NCBI GenBank assembly: GCA_002748285.1
Contig: PDSA01000018.1
Coordinates: 30,383-94,382 of the forward strand
DNA length: 64,000 nucleotides
Direction: 5' to 3'
Source of the DNA: Rhodobacterales bacterium
GTDB lineage: Bacteria > Pseudomonadota > Alphaproteobacteria > Rhodobacterales > Rhodobacteraceae
Part shown: one piece after another, positions 53,436 through 63,822 of the stretch
Numbering within the stretch: position 1 is the first letter of the stretch
How the letters are laid out: every line of letters begins with the position of its first letter
The notes under the pieces: model-generated
Seen by the model: the letters and a program-made list of their open reading frames with translations, nothing else
Databases searched by the model: none
What the model was told of the DNA's origin: nothing
Translations under genes and position numbers: made by a program

Positions 53436-56000
53436 ATGAACATTGAAAAATTCACCGAACGCTCGCGCGGATTTATACAGGCGGCTCAGACCATTGCGAT
53501 GCGCGAAAGCCACCAGCGGCTGTCGCCCGAGCATCTGTTAAAAGCGCTGATGGATGATGATCAGGGGCTGGCGGCCAATCTGATCAACGCTTCCGGCGCG
53601 GATGCCGCCCAAGTGGCGCAGGCGGTTGATCTGGCGGTCAGCAAGATCCCCACCGTCACCGGGGCTGGCGGGCAGATTTACATGGACACTCAGACCGGCA
53701 AGGTGCTAGCCGAGGCTGAAAAGCTGGCCGAAAAGGCCGGTGACAGCTTTGTGCCGGTTGAACGGATTCTGATGGCCCTGGTCATGGTTAAATCCAAGGC
53801 CAAAGAGGCGCTGCAATCTGGCGGCGTTTCCGCGCAAAAGCTGAATGAGGCGATCAACGACATCCGCAAGGGGCGCACCGCCGATACCGCCAGCGCCGAG
53901 GAAGGCTATGATGCGCTGAAAAAATACGCCCATGATCTGACCGAGGCCGCAGCGGCGGGCAAGATTGACCCGATCATCGGCCGTGACGAGGAAATTCGCC
54001 GCGCCATGCAGGTTCTGTCGCGCCGCACCAAGAACAATCCGGTGCTGATCGGTGAGCCGGGCGTTGGGAAAACCGCGATTGCCGAAGGTCTGGCCCTGCG
54101 CATCGTCAATGGCGATGTGCCTGAAAGCCTGCAAAACAAAAAACTGCTGTCTTTGGATATGGGGGCACTGATTGCCGGTGCCAAATATCGCGGCGAGTTC
54201 GAAGAGCGCCTGAAAGCGGTGTTGAGCGAAGTCACTCAGGCCGCCGGTGAAATCGTGCTGTTCATCGACGAAATGCACACCCTGATCGGGGCGGGCAAGG
54301 GCGATGGGGCGATGGATGCCTCGAACCTGCTGAAACCGGCCTTGGCCCGGGGCGAGCTACACTGCGTTGGCGCCACCACGCTGGATGAATACCGCAAGCA
54401 TGTGGAAAAAGACGCGGCTTTGGCGCGGCGCTTCCAGCCGGTGCTGGTCGAAGAACCTACGGTTGAAGATACCATCTCAATCCTGCGCGGCATCAAGGAA
54501 AAATACGAGCTGCATCACGGGGTGCGCATTTCCGACAGCGCTCTGGTGGCGGCGTCGACGCTTTCGCATCGCTATATCACCGACCGGTTCCTGCCGGATA
54601 AGGCGATTGACCTGATGGACGAAGCGGCCTCGCGCTTGCGCATGGAAGTCGACAGCAAACCCGAAGAGCTGGACGCGCTGGACCGCGAGATCATGCAAAA
54701 GCAGATCGAGGCCGAGGCGCTGAAAAAAGAGGATGACACCGCCAGCAAGGACCGGCTGCAAAAGCTGGAGAAAGAGCTGAGCGATCTGATGGAGCGCTCG
54801 GCCGAGATGACCGCCAGCTGGCAGGCCGAACGCGACAAGCTGGCCAGTGCCCGTGACATCAAGGAAGAGTTGGACAATGCCCGCGCCGAGCTGGACATCG
54901 CCAAACGTCAGGGTGATCTGGCCCGCGCCGGCGAGATTTCCTATTCGATCATTCCCGGGCTTGAGGCCAAACTCAAAGAGGCCGAGACCGCTCAGGCCGA
55001 TATGATGGTGCAGGAAGCGGTGCGGCCCGAGCAGATCGCTCAGGTGGTGGAACGCTGGACGGGCATCCCCACCAGCAAAATGCTCGAGGGCGAGCGCGAC
55101 AAGCTGCTGAAGATGGAAGAAGAGATCGGCAAGCGGGTGATCGGCCAGCTGCCCGCGGTGACGGCGGTGGCCAATTCGGTGCGCCGGGCGCGGGCGGGGT
55201 TGAACGACCCGAACCGGCCTCTGGGTAGCTTCCTGTTCCTTGGCCCCACCGGGGTGGGCAAGACCGAGCTGACCAAATCTCTGGCCGAATATCTGTTTGA
55301 TGACGAACACGCCATGGTTCGGGTCGATATGTCGGAATTCATGGAGAAACACTCGGTCGCACGTCTGATCGGGGCGCCTCCCGGTTATGTCGGCTATGAT
55401 GAGGGCGGCGTGCTGACCGAAGCGGTGCGGCGCAAGCCCTATCAGGTGGTGCTGTTTGACGAGGTTGAAAAAGCGCACCCGGATGTCTTTAACGTGCTGT
55501 TGCAGGTGCTGGACGACGGGATGCTGACCGACGGGCAGGGGCGCACGGTTGATTTCAAACAGACTCTGATCATCCTGACCAGCAATCTGGGCTCACAATC
55601 CCTGTCGCAACTGCCCGAAGGGGCCGATACCAGCGAGGCCAAGGATCAGGTGATGGAGGCCGTGCGCGGCCATTTCCGGCCCGAATTCCTGAACCGTCTG
55701 GACGAGATCATCATTTTTGACCGTCTGGGCCGCGACGATATGAGCGGCATTGTCGAAATCCAGCTGGGCCTGTTGGCCAAACGTCTGCAAGGGCGCAAGA
55801 TCGGCCTTGAGCTGGACGACGCCGCCAAGACCTGGCTGGGCGACAAGGGCTATGATCCGGTCTATGGTGCCCGTCCGCTGAAACGGGTGATCCAGCAATA
55901 TCTGCAAAACCCGCTAGCGGAAAAGCTGCTGTCGGGGCAGATATTGGATGGCTCGGTCATTCATGTCAGCGCCGATGCGGATGGCTTGCAGATTCGCTAA
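53436..56000 (+). CDS. clpB: ATP-dependent chaperone ClpB
   Basis: Disaggregase that works with DnaK to rescue aggregated proteins. 854 residues. The N domain is [22 protein letters not shown] onward. NBD1 has Walker [16 protein letters not shown] and Walker [15 protein letters not shown]. The middle coiled coil covers residues ~395-520 ([21 protein letters not shown]). NBD2 has [31 protein letters not shown] and sensor [22 protein letters not shown]. The start at 53436 follows GAAGGAGAACG. No sigma-32-type promoter or CIRCE element is clear to me. Confidence 0.97.
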   Translation: MNIEKFTERSRGFIQAAQTIAMRESHQRLSPEHLLKALMDDDQGLAANLINASGADAAQVAQAVDLAVSKIPTVTGAGGQIYMDTQTGKVLAEAEKLAEKAGDSFVPVERILMALVMVKSKAKEALQSGGVSAQKLNEAINDIRKGRTADTASAEEGYDALKKYAHDLTEAAAAGKIDPIIGRDEEIRRAMQVLSRRTKNNPVLIGEPGVGKTAIAEGLALRIVNGDVPESLQNKKLLSLDMGALIAGAKYRGEFEERLKAVLSEVTQAAGEIVLFIDEMHTLIGAGKGDGAMDASNLLKPALARGELHCVGATTLDEYRKHVEKDAALARRFQPVLVEEPTVEDTISILRGIKEKYELHHGVRISDSALVAASTLSHRYITDRFLPDKAIDLMDEAASRLRMEVDSKPEELDALDREIMQKQIEAEALKKEDDTASKDRLQKLEKELSDLMERSAEMTASWQAERDKLASARDIKEELDNARAELDIAKRQGDLARAGEISYSIIPGLEAKLKEAETAQADMMVQEAVRPEQIAQVVERWTGIPTSKMLEGERDKLLKMEEEIGKRVIGQLPAVTAVANSVRRARAGLNDPNRPLGSFLFLGPTGVGKTELTKSLAEYLFDDEHAMVRVDMSEFMEKHSVARLIGAPPGYVGYDEGGVLTEAVRRKPYQVVLFDEVEKAHPDVFNVLLQVLDDGMLTDGQGRTVDFKQTLIILTSNLGSQSLSQLPEGADTSEAKDQVMEAVRGHFRPEFLNRLDEIIIFDRLGRDDMSGIVEIQLGLLAKRLQGRKIGLELDDAAKTWLGDKGYDPVYGARPLKRVIQQYLQNPLAEKLLSGQILDGSVIHVSADADGLQIR

Positions 56001-56318
56001 AACGGCACAGGTCTGGCGATCCGGCGGTGTCAGTCACTGCCGGTTCAGCCCCCCGGTCGCAGGTGTCCCCAATTCTGCACCGGGGTCAGCCCGCCAAAAC
56101 CGGATCCGGCGCTGCACTGCGCCGCATCCCCCCTTGATCAAGGCGACCATGATCGCCCTTCCATCAGGCAGCACCCCCCGGTTCGCGTGTGAATTGCCGA
56201 AGCCAAACTGATCAGGCAAGCGGTCGGTCATGTCTCCAACCATGGCCCCCCAAAAAAATATGTGGGCCGCTCCAGCATTTTCATTTCAAACCGTCCCTCG
56301 CCGGGGTAGGCTGGCCCA
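56001..56318. other. intergenic region between clpB and dnaE
   Basis: No gene with convincing coding character. Minus-strand open frame 56034-56243 gives about 69 residues with no family features. A weak GC-rich hairpin (CCGGC/GCCGG) lies just after clpB without a T-tract. I see no RNA element. Confidence 0.5.
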
Positions 56319-59300
56319 ATGTCTGATCCCCGATTCATCCATTTGCGCCTGCACAGCCAGTATTCTCTGCTGGAAGGCGCGGTGCCGGTCAAAAAGCTGC
56401 CCGGCATGTGCGCCGCCCACAACATGCCCGCCGTGGCCGTGACCGACAGCAACAACATGTTCGCAGCACTGGAGTTTTCCGTCACCGCGCTGGATAATGG
56501 CGTGCAGCCGATTGTCGGCTGTCAGGTGGATATCGCCTATGATACGCCCGAGCCCGGCGCACAACCCCGCCCCCCCGCGGCCATGGTGTTTCTGGCGCAA
56601 AACGAGACCGGCTATCAGAACCTGATGAAGCTGAACTCTTGCCTCTATCTGGACAAGGCCGGGCAGCTCCCGCAGGTGACGCTTCCGGAGCTGGGCCAGT
56701 ATGCGGATGGCCTGATCTGCCTGACCGGCGGGGCCGAAGGGCCGGTGGGGCAGCATTTGCAGGCCGGCCATTTCGATCAGGCGCAGGAATTGCTGACCTA
56801 TCTGGCGGGGCTTTACCCGGATCGGCTCTATGTCGAACTTCAGCGCCACCCCGGCGAGGGCGGCCAATGCACTGCCGCCGAACAGGCCACCGAACAAGGG
56901 CTGGTCGAGCTGGCCTATGCGCTGGACCTGCCGCTGGTCGCCACCAATGATGTCTATTTCCCCAAGGCTGACCTCTACGAAGCCCATGACGCGCTGCTGT
57001 GCATCGCCGAGGGTGCTTATGTCGATCAGCAGGAAGAGCGCCGCCATGTCACGGCGCAGCATTACTTCAAATCTCAGGAAGAAATGATCGCCCTGTTCGC
57101 CGATCTGCCCGAAGCGGTGGCCAACACCGTCGAGATCGCCAAACGCTGCGCCTTTGCCAGTTACCGCCGCGCGCCGATCCTGCCCAAATTCGCCGATGAC
57201 GAGGTCGAAGAGCTGCGCCGTCAGGCCCGCGAGGGGCTCAAGGCCCGGCTTGAGGTCATCCCCCATGCCGCCCCGGTAGAAGACTATGAAAAACGGCTGG
57301 AATTTGAGCTGGGCATCATCGAAAGCATGGGCTTTCCCGGCTATTTCCTGATCGTTGCCGATTTCATCAAATACGCCAAGGATCACGACATTCCGGTCGG
57401 TCCCGGGCGGGGCTCGGGGGCGGGGTCTTTGGTGGCCTATGCGCTGCGCATCACCGATCTGGACCCGCTGCGTTACGCGCTGCTGTTCGAACGGTTCCTG
57501 AACCCCGAGCGGGTTTCGATGCCGGATTTCGATATTGATTTCTGCATGGACCGCCGCGAAGAGGTGATCCACTATGTTCAGAAAAAATATGGCCGCGACC
57601 GAGTGGGGCAGATCATCACCTTTGGCGCGCTGCTGTCCAAGGCCGCCGTGCGCGATATTGGCCGGGTGTTGCAGATGCCTTACGGGCAGGTTGACCGGCT
57701 GTCCAAGCTGATCCCGGTTGAAGGGGTCAAGCCGGTCTCGATCGAAAAAGCGCTGGCCGATGAACCCCGCCTGCGCGAAGCCGCAGATGCCGAAGAGGTG
57801 GTGAAACGGCTGCTGAATTACGGCCAGCAGCTCGAGGGGCTGTTGCGCAATGCCTCGACCCACGCCGCCGGGGTGGTGATCGGGGATCGCCCGATTGACG
57901 AGCTGGTGCCGCTTTATCAGGATCCGCGCTCGGACATGCCCGCCACCCAGTTCAACATGAAGTGGGTCGAACAGGCCGGGCTGGTCAAATTCGACTTTCT
58001 GGGCCTGAAAACCCTGACTGTCATTCAAAACGCGGTCGATCTGTTGAAACAGCGCGGGGTGGAGCTGGATATCGGCCAGATCCCACTGGATGACAAGAAA
58101 ACCTACGACCTCTATGCCAGCGCCAAAACCGTGGCGGTGTTTCAGGTGGAATCCAGCGGCATGATGGATGCGCTCAAGCGGATGAAACCCACCTGCATTG
58201 AGGACATCGTGGCGCTGGTGGCGCTGTATCGCCCCGGCCCGATGGAAAACATCCCCACCTATTGCGAGGTCAAGAATGGCCACAAGAAACGCAAATCGGT
58301 GCATCCGCTGATTGATCACCTGCTGGAGGAAACCCAGGGCATCATTGTTTATCAGGAACAGGTGATGCAGATTGCTCAGGTGATGGCGGGATATTCGCTG
58401 GGCGGGGCGGATTTGCTGCGCCGGGCGATGGGGAAAAAGATCGCCGCCGAGATGGCCAAGGAGCGCCCCAAATTCGAACAAGGCGCCATGGCCAATGGGG
58501 TCGATAAAAAGAAAGCCAGCGAAGTCTTTGATTTGCTGGAAAAATTCGCCAATTATGGCTTTAACAAATCCCACGCGGCGGCCTATGCGGTGGTGTCCTA
58601 TCAGACGGGTTACCTCAAGGCCAACTACCCGGTCGAGTTCATGGCCGGGGTGATGAATTGCGACATCCATCTGACGGATAAGCTGGGGATTTACACTCAG
58701 GAAATCACCAAAGGGCTGGGGCTGGAAATCGTGCTGCCTTCGGTCAACACCTCGGATGCGCTGTTCAGCGTGGCCGACGGCAAGGTGGTTTACGGGCTGG
58801 GTGGCTTGAAAAATGTCGGGGTCGAGGCCATGCGCCTGATCGAAACCGCCCGCGATGGTCAGCCCTTTACCTCGCTGTTTGATTTCGCCCGCCGGGTGGA
58901 TATGAAACGCATCGGCAAGCGCCCGCTGGAAATGCTGGCCCGTGCCGGCGCCTTTGACGTTCTGGATCGCAACCGCGCCCGGGTGTTCGCCGCGATTGAG
59001 GCGCTCAGCGCTTATTCGGCGGCCATTCACGAACAACGCGCCTCGGATCAGGTTTCGCTGTTCGGAGAATCCGGCGACGATCTGCCCGAACCCCGCTTGC
59101 CCGCCATCAACGACTGGAAGCCCAGCGAAAGGCTGCTGGAGGAACATAAGGCGGTCGGCTTCTACCTGTCCGGCCATCCGCTGGATGACTATATGGGTCC
59201 GCTGAAACGACAGGGGGTGATCAGCCTCAGCGCGCTGGAACAAAAGGTGCAGAACGGCCCCTGCATTGCCAAGCTCTGCGGCTCGATTGCCAGCCGGCAG

Positions 59301-59765
59301 GAACGCAAATCGGCGCGGGGCAATCGCTTTGCCTTTGTGCAGCTTTCCGACCCGACCGGGCATTACGAGGTCACGATGTTCTCGGACACTCTGGAAGAGG
59401 CCCGCGATCTGTTGGAATCCGGCAATAATGTGGTGCTGAATGTCGAGGCCACATCCGAGGGCGAGCAGCTGAAACTGCTGGCCCGCGCGGTGCAGCCGGT
59501 CGATGAGGTCGCAGAGGCGGCCGGGTCGATGGGGCTGAAAATCTCGATCGAGGATCAGCAGGCGGTGGCCTCTGTGGCCTCGGTTCTGGAGCAGGCCATG
59601 GCCGAGGGCCGTTCCCGCCGCGGTGGGCCGGTGGTTTTCTGCCTGAGCGCCGCCGGTTTGCCGGGAGAGGTTGAAGTCAAGCTGGCAAAGCAGTATCCGC
59701 TGACCCCAGAGACCAAAAGCACCCTCAAACATCTGGCGGGTGTTGTGACAGTAGAGGAATACTAG
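56319..59765 (+). CDS. dnaE: DNA polymerase III alpha subunit
   Basis: Replicative polymerase, 1148 residues, slightly shorter than some relatives but with all main blocks. The N-terminal PHP domain begins FIHLRLHSQYSLLEGAVPV. The polymerase catalytic region has GPGRGSGAGSLVAYAL and PDFDIDFCMDRR. Further blocks are GKKIAAEMAKERPKF and NKSHAAAYAVVSYQTGYLKANYP. An OB-fold near the end (RFAFVQLSDPTGHYEVTMFSD) precedes the tau-binding tail. A lipoprotein gene starts two bases after the stop. Confidence 0.96.
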   Translation: MSDPRFIHLRLHSQYSLLEGAVPVKKLPGMCAAHNMPAVAVTDSNNMFAALEFSVTALDNGVQPIVGCQVDIAYDTPEPGAQPRPPAAMVFLAQNETGYQNLMKLNSCLYLDKAGQLPQVTLPELGQYADGLICLTGGAEGPVGQHLQAGHFDQAQELLTYLAGLYPDRLYVELQRHPGEGGQCTAAEQATEQGLVELAYALDLPLVATNDVYFPKADLYEAHDALLCIAEGAYVDQQEERRHVTAQHYFKSQEEMIALFADLPEAVANTVEIAKRCAFASYRRAPILPKFADDEVEELRRQAREGLKARLEVIPHAAPVEDYEKRLEFELGIIESMGFPGYFLIVADFIKYAKDHDIPVGPGRGSGAGSLVAYALRITDLDPLRYALLFERFLNPERVSMPDFDIDFCMDRREEVIHYVQKKYGRDRVGQIITFGALLSKAAVRDIGRVLQMPYGQVDRLSKLIPVEGVKPVSIEKALADEPRLREAADAEEVVKRLLNYGQQLEGLLRNASTHAAGVVIGDRPIDELVPLYQDPRSDMPATQFNMKWVEQAGLVKFDFLGLKTLTVIQNAVDLLKQRGVELDIGQIPLDDKKTYDLYASAKTVAVFQVESSGMMDALKRMKPTCIEDIVALVALYRPGPMENIPTYCEVKNGHKKRKSVHPLIDHLLEETQGIIVYQEQVMQIAQVMAGYSLGGADLLRRAMGKKIAAEMAKERPKFEQGAMANGVDKKKASEVFDLLEKFANYGFNKSHAAAYAVVSYQTGYLKANYPVEFMAGVMNCDIHLTDKLGIYTQEITKGLGLEIVLPSVNTSDALFSVADGKVVYGLGGLKNVGVEAMRLIETARDGQPFTSLFDFARRVDMKRIGKRPLEMLARAGAFDVLDRNRARVFAAIEALSAYSAAIHEQRASDQVSLFGESGDDLPEPRLPAINDWKPSERLLEEHKAVGFYLSGHPLDDYMGPLKRQGVISLSALEQKVQNGPCIAKLCGSIASRQERKSARGNRFAFVQLSDPTGHYEVTMFSDTLEEARDLLESGNNVVLNVEATSEGEQLKLLARAVQPVDEVAEAAGSMGLKISIEDQQAVASVASVLEQAMAEGRSRRGGPVVFCLSAAGLPGEVEVKLAKQYPLTPETKSTLKHLAGVVTVEEY

Positions 59766-59767
59766 GG

Positions 59768-60457
59768 ATGCGATTAGGGATTATACCGGCGCTACTGATG
59801 TTAACCGGATGTTTGGGCCAGGCGGACCTGCCGAAGCTGGCCGATGTTGATCTGGCGGCGGATGCGCCGAGCGCCGGTCTGGTGGCGCCGGCCGCTGAGA
59901 TCGAGGAAACTCAAGAGGCCCAAGACCCCAAGAAAAGCCGCAGCTTTTTCGGGCTGTTTGGTGGGGGCTCGGATGCGGTTGAGACCGTCGCGCCCGGCCA
60001 GCCGCTGGAATTTGGCCAGATTGCTTCGGCCTGCGGGCTGCGCGGGGCAAAGCTGGGCAAAGAGGTGGACCGATTCAAATCCTATCGCCTTTATGAAAGC
60101 CCGGGGTCGGAAAACGGGATGCGCACCTATTCCCTGACCGGGATGAAAGACGGTTGCGCCCGCCAGTTCAAGGCGGCGATGGCCATGCTGGGCAGCCCGA
60201 CCATGCATGAGCAGATGCGCTATGACAGCTCGAATGATTCCTTAAGCGTCAGTGATACCGATAAAGCCTATGAGCGGATTAAAGCCCGCATTTGTCCCGG
60301 CACCCGCGGCAAGCCTTGCCCGGATAAGCGCACCCCCAAGCTGGAAAAAACGGCAGCTTATGTCACGGCCTATCCCAGCTTTGGCAGCAACAGCCACTGG
60401 TTCGAGATCTTGCTGCACAAGGGCAGGGTCGCCGCCAGCTCTACCCGGGCGCGTTAA
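59768..60457 (+). CDS. lipoprotein of unknown function
   Basis: Protein of 229 residues with a lipobox (MRLGIIPALLMLTGC, cysteine 15) ahead of an Ala/Glu-rich linker. The mature part has a Gly/Phe patch SRSFFGLFGGGSD and a globular section with cysteines in IASACGLRGAKLGKEVDRF, GCARQFKAAMAML and ICPGTRGKPCPDKRTPKL. The pattern of several cysteines suggests disulfides. It starts two bases after dnaE with AGG near the ATG and may be co-transcribed, though a functional link is not evident. No domain recognised. Confidence 0.82.
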   Translation: MRLGIIPALLMLTGCLGQADLPKLADVDLAADAPSAGLVAPAAEIEETQEAQDPKKSRSFFGLFGGGSDAVETVAPGQPLEFGQIASACGLRGAKLGKEVDRFKSYRLYESPGSENGMRTYSLTGMKDGCARQFKAAMAMLGSPTMHEQMRYDSSNDSLSVSDTDKAYERIKARICPGTRGKPCPDKRTPKLEKTAAYVTAYPSFGSNSHWFEILLHKGRVAASSTRAR

Positions 60458-60719
60458 GGCCAGCCGCCACCTGCTTTCAGCCGTGCCAAATGCAGCCCTG
60501 TGGGCGCAAAACCAATCACCGGCCAGATATAGGGAGGGGAGCGAGGAGTGGGGTATGTGGTATACCCGACCGGCGATCAGTCTTTCTGCTGGTGCAGCCA
60601 TCTTTATATCTATAGGGAGAGTTTTGCAACGGGAATATGCCTATGGGTTGCATTAATCGGCACCCTCCACAAAATGCCTCTGCATAATGCCTTACATGCA
60701 GCCGGTTTCGAAACTCTGG

Positions 60720-61502
60720 CTAGTGGGTCTGATTAGCGCTCAATCTCGGCATAAATCCGGTTTCGCCTGCAAAACCCGCTGCGATCACGCCGGGTGCATC
60801 CGGCAGCCCGGTCATTATCTGGTTGCAGCCATATTGCGGCGTGTTGTCTAAAAAGTCGGGCTCGCCCGGTTCAATAAACCGCACCGGGGAATTGTCGTAT
60901 TGATAAATGTCCCCATCGGCATTTTCAGTCTCGCGCCCCTGAAAAAACAACCGGAATCGCTCGCTGATATACTGGTTGCCGGTGGTGCGGATGATACTGC
61001 CATCATCGGTGGTGATGGCGATCTCAAATTCGGTGACCAGCAGCGGTTCGCCGTCAATCTTGACCTTGGTGCCGATCAGCCGGTCATGGCCGCGGATATG
61101 CTCAATCCCTGTCTTACGGCCATTTTCATAATTTGCCTGCGAAAAATCGAACGTATCATGCCCACTGGCCAGTAATTCGCTTAAGGAATTGGGGTCTGGG
61201 TCGGGCGTGATCAGGCGGGTGCTGTTGTTGCTTTGCAAACTGTAACTGTCCAGCCAGCGAAATTCACTGTCCATATGCTGCACCGCATTGGGGCCGTGCC
61301 GCCCGACTGAAACCAGCCAGATGTCACCTTCCGGGGCGTTGTTGCACGTCCAGTGGTGGATGACTTCGCAGCTTTTGCTTTGCACGGTCAGAAAAGCGGT
61401 GCATCCTTTGGGCGGGGTGAACAGATCGGCTTGTGCCGGCCCCAAAGTGCCCGCCAGTCCCAATACCGCGATGATCAGCCGCAGAGGATATCCGGTTCGC
61501 AT
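60720..61502 (-). CDS. exported protein of unknown function
   Basis: Protein of 260 residues with a signal peptide MRTGYPLRLIIAVLGLAGTLGPAQA. AGGAG lies six bases ahead of the ATG at 61502. Mature features include cysteines in KGCTAFL, SCEVIHHWTCNNAPEGD and YGCNQIMTGL. There are also beta-rich stretches (IWLVSVGRHGPNAVQHMDSEFRWLDSY, VTEFEIAITTDDGSIIRTTGNQYISERFRLFFQG). The even number of cysteines suggests a secreted disulfide-bonded protein. It is not in an obvious operon; uppP starts upstream on the same strand 34 bases away. Confidence 0.78.
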   Translation of the reverse strand: MRTGYPLRLIIAVLGLAGTLGPAQADLFTPPKGCTAFLTVQSKSCEVIHHWTCNNAPEGDIWLVSVGRHGPNAVQHMDSEFRWLDSYSLQSNNSTRLITPDPDPNSLSELLASGHDTFDFSQANYENGRKTGIEHIRGHDRLIGTKVKIDGEPLLVTEFEIAITTDDGSIIRTTGNQYISERFRLFFQGRETENADGDIYQYDNSPVRFIEPGEPDFLDNTPQYGCNQIMTGLPDAPGVIAAGFAGETGFMPRLSANQTH

Positions 61503-61535
61503 GTTCAACTCCTTTTCCTGATTGTCCGACCGCCC

Positions 61536-62342
61536 TCAGCCGGTGATCCACAGCCCTAGCAAAGCCGCACTGCCCACCAGCAGCCGCCACCAGCCAAACA
61601 GAGCATAGCCGTTTTTGCTGACATAGCCCAGCAATCCCTTGACCACCAAGGCCGCCACCACAAACGCCACCACAAAACCAACCGCGATTTCATTGAGCGC
61701 CCCGGCATCCAGCACATCGCGGTTTTTATAAAGGTCATAGGCAAAGGCACCGGTCATGGTGGGCATCGACAAAAAGAATGAAAACTCAGCCGCAGCGCGC
61801 TTATCCACCCCCATCAGCAGCGCTCCGACAATGGTGGCACCAGAGCGCGACACGCCGGGGACCATCGCCAGACATTGGGCAAAGCCAATCGCCAAAGAGG
61901 TGCCCAGCGGGATATGGGTGGCGTCGTGATAACGCGGGCGCAGCGCCAGCCGGTCGACCCACAGCAACACGATCCCGCCTAAAATCAGCATGATCGCGAT
62001 CAGCATCGGGGTTTCAAACAGCACGGTTTTGATGAACCCATGCGCCAGCACCCCGATCACCACCGCCGGAGCAAAGGCGATCAGCACCGACAGGATGAAG
62101 CGGCGCGATTGCGGATCATGCGGGGCGGTTTTGAACACCAACCACAGCTTGCTGGCATAGATCGTCAGGATCGCCAGCACCGAGCCCAGCTGGATCACCA
62201 CTTCGAAGGTCTTGCCCGCAGATTGAAAGCCCAGAAAATGCCCGGCCAGCAGCAAATGCCCGGTTGAGGACACCGGGATGAATTCGGTGAGCCCTTCGAG
62301 TGCGCCCAAAAACAAAGCCACCAGGGTCGTGCTGTCGGTCAT
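61536..62342 (-). CDS. uppP: undecaprenyl-diphosphatase UppP (BacA)
   Basis: Integral membrane phosphatase that regenerates undecaprenyl phosphate for peptidoglycan and glycan assembly; confers bacitracin resistance. 268 residues with eight hydrophobic segments. The two catalytic motifs are [23 protein letters not shown] and [17 protein letters not shown], both intact. [15 protein letters not shown] is the C-terminal helix. AAGGACATCGC precedes the ATG. It supports the nearby murA and the surface-glycan genes indirectly. Confidence 0.96.
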   Translation of the reverse strand: MTDSTTLVALFLGALEGLTEFIPVSSTGHLLLAGHFLGFQSAGKTFEVVIQLGSVLAILTIYASKLWLVFKTAPHDPQSRRFILSVLIAFAPAVVIGVLAHGFIKTVLFETPMLIAIMLILGGIVLLWVDRLALRPRYHDATHIPLGTSLAIGFAQCLAMVPGVSRSGATIVGALLMGVDKRAAAEFSFFLSMPTMTGAFAYDLYKNRDVLDAGALNEIAVGFVVAFVVAALVVKGLLGYVSKNGYALFGWWRLLVGSAALLGLWITG

Positions 62343-62409
62343 GCGATGTCCTTACAGAATTGGCGTTGCTTTGCTGTAACGCTTTGGGGGGGGCTTGGGT
62401 AGAAGAAAA

Positions 62410-62541
62410 GTGGCCGATCTACAGAAAACGCTGGGCAAGGGGGTGGGGCGTTCTGTCCGTTATGCGCCCTCTGTTTGGGGTGGGATACAGGATAAACATT
62501 TTTTTGCTCTGGAAGGCAAAAAATATCAAAACGGCGATTGA
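62410..62541 (+). CDS. candidate small ORF (43 residues)
   Basis: GTG-started frame giving VADLQKTLGKGVGRSVRYAP and ending GKKYQNGD, preceded by AGAAGAAAA. The codon pattern and balanced composition look protein-like, but no homologue is known to me and the start is weak. Situated between uppP and tRNA-Leu. Confidence 0.33.
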   Translation: MADLQKTLGKGVGRSVRYAPSVWGGIQDKHFFALEGKKYQNGD

Positions 62542-62582
62542 CACCGCCGTGCTGTCGCTATAGTTCGCATCCCACGACACCT

Positions 62583-62669
62583 GCCCAGGTGGCGGAACTG
62601 GTAGACGCGCTAGCTTCAGGTGCTAGTGTCCGTATGGACGTGGAGGTTCGAGTCCTCTCCTGGGCACCA
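62583..62669 (+). tRNA. tRNA-Leu (CAG)
   Basis: An 87-base class II tRNA with CCA encoded. The acceptor GCCCAGG pairs with CCTGGGC. The anticodon loop TTCAGGT carries CAG between stems CTAGC and GCTAG. A long variable arm (GTCCGTATGGAC) and the T arm GAGGTTCGAGTCCTC are present. Confidence 0.97.
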
Positions 62670-63102
62670 AATTTTCCCAAGATCATACTCTGTTCTTCCA
62701 TTGTTTTACCTTTGGCCTCCTTTTGTGCCGGCTTTGGAAGGCCACAGGAAGTCTGTGACCCATTCACTGACGTTGCCATGGCAACATAGATCAAGACAGA
62801 ATTCGGAGGGCAGGCTCACATTGCGCGGCGCGTGAACGGTGAGGTTGTATGCAAAGCAAAAACCTTTCCAATCCAGTGTGAGGCTCAGATGCTTTGGTCA
62901 TGCAAAGGACGACTTCGCGCGAGATCGCGTCCGTTTCAGCGGCTTCTGGCGCATGGCGAAGCTGCAGAGATCGAACTGTCCAAGCACATCCCCCAGCGCC
63001 ACCGCAAGGAAATCCAAGGGCAGTGCAACCCCACCGTTCCCAAAAGGGCCGGCTTTTGCTAAGATACCGTCGTCAAAATCCACCTTGTGAGGCACAATCC
63101 CA
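62670..63102. other. intergenic region downstream of tRNA-Leu
   Basis: No gene I can support. It contains the perfect 14-base palindrome GTTGCCATGGCAAC at 62772-62785, possibly an operator. Several open frames on both strands have no family features. No integrase or IS end is visible despite the tRNA position. Confidence 0.5.
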
Positions 63103-63705
63103 ATGAAATTCCTGTTCGTCCTGATCCTGTCCCTGCTGCCCGGTTTGGCTTTTGCACAGGGGTTTCCCGCGACACATAACGTGGTCGGCGTGGCTGCCGA
63201 TGATGTGCTGAACATTCGCCCGACACCGGGAACAAGTGGCGCTCCGATTGGCGCTCTGGCCCCGGACGCGGTGGGGGTTGAGGTCATTCGCGTGACCCCC
63301 GATGGCCGCTGGGGGCTGGTCAATGTGCCGGGGGGCTCTGGTTGGGTCTCAATGCGTTTCATGACACGTGACGGGCAGCATCAGGGCTTCCCGGCGCCTG
63401 CCAGCTGTTCGGGAACCGAGCCATTCTGGTCGCTGACCCTGGAGCGCAGTGGCACTGTCACCTTTACGCCAATGGACGGCGTGCCAACGGTGTTTACCAC
63501 GCAAAAGCGTTTGACGGCCATCGGCATGTTGGGCCGTTACGGTCTGGTCGCCCGTAGCGCACAGGGGGCGCTGCATGCCACCATTTCCCAAAGTGCCTGC
63601 AATGATGGGATGTCCGAGATGGAATATGGGCTGACAGTCGATGCGATCATTCGCGATGCGGATGGCTATCATCTGTGGTCCGGCTGTTGTGCGCTGACGC
63701 GATAG
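63103..63705 (+). CDS. exported SH3-domain protein
   Basis: Protein of 200 residues with a signal peptide MKFLFVLILSLLPGLAFAQG. A bacterial SH3-like domain (VVGVAADDVLNIRPTPGTSGAPIGALAPDAVGVEVIRVTPDGRWGLVNVPGGSGWVSMRFM) covers residues ~25-88. The second half begins CSGTEPFWSLTLERSGTVTFTP and resembles the COG3650-type domain, with cysteines in SACNDGM and SGCCALTR. Likely periplasmic, perhaps cell-wall binding. The terminal CC pair is unusual. No operon partner; it converges on the gene at 63823. Confidence 0.85.
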   Translation: MKFLFVLILSLLPGLAFAQGFPATHNVVGVAADDVLNIRPTPGTSGAPIGALAPDAVGVEVIRVTPDGRWGLVNVPGGSGWVSMRFMTRDGQHQGFPAPASCSGTEPFWSLTLERSGTVTFTPMDGVPTVFTTQKRLTAIGMLGRYGLVARSAQGALHATISQSACNDGMSEMEYGLTVDAIIRDADGYHLWSGCCALTR

Positions 63706-63822
63706 GGCGCGGTCTTCAACGGGCTATGGCGGGGTGATCCTGGCGTATCCCCGCCCTGCACCGGGGCATCCCCGGCCCCACCTTCATCCAGACGTGGGCT
63801 GCATGTTTGATCGGGCTTTGCC

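Noticed and set aside
56286..59732. A 1148-codon open frame on the minus strand opposite dnaE
   Set aside because: It mirrors the strong codon bias of dnaE, has repeated His/Gln/Pro-rich sequence and no domain. It is a shadow frame.
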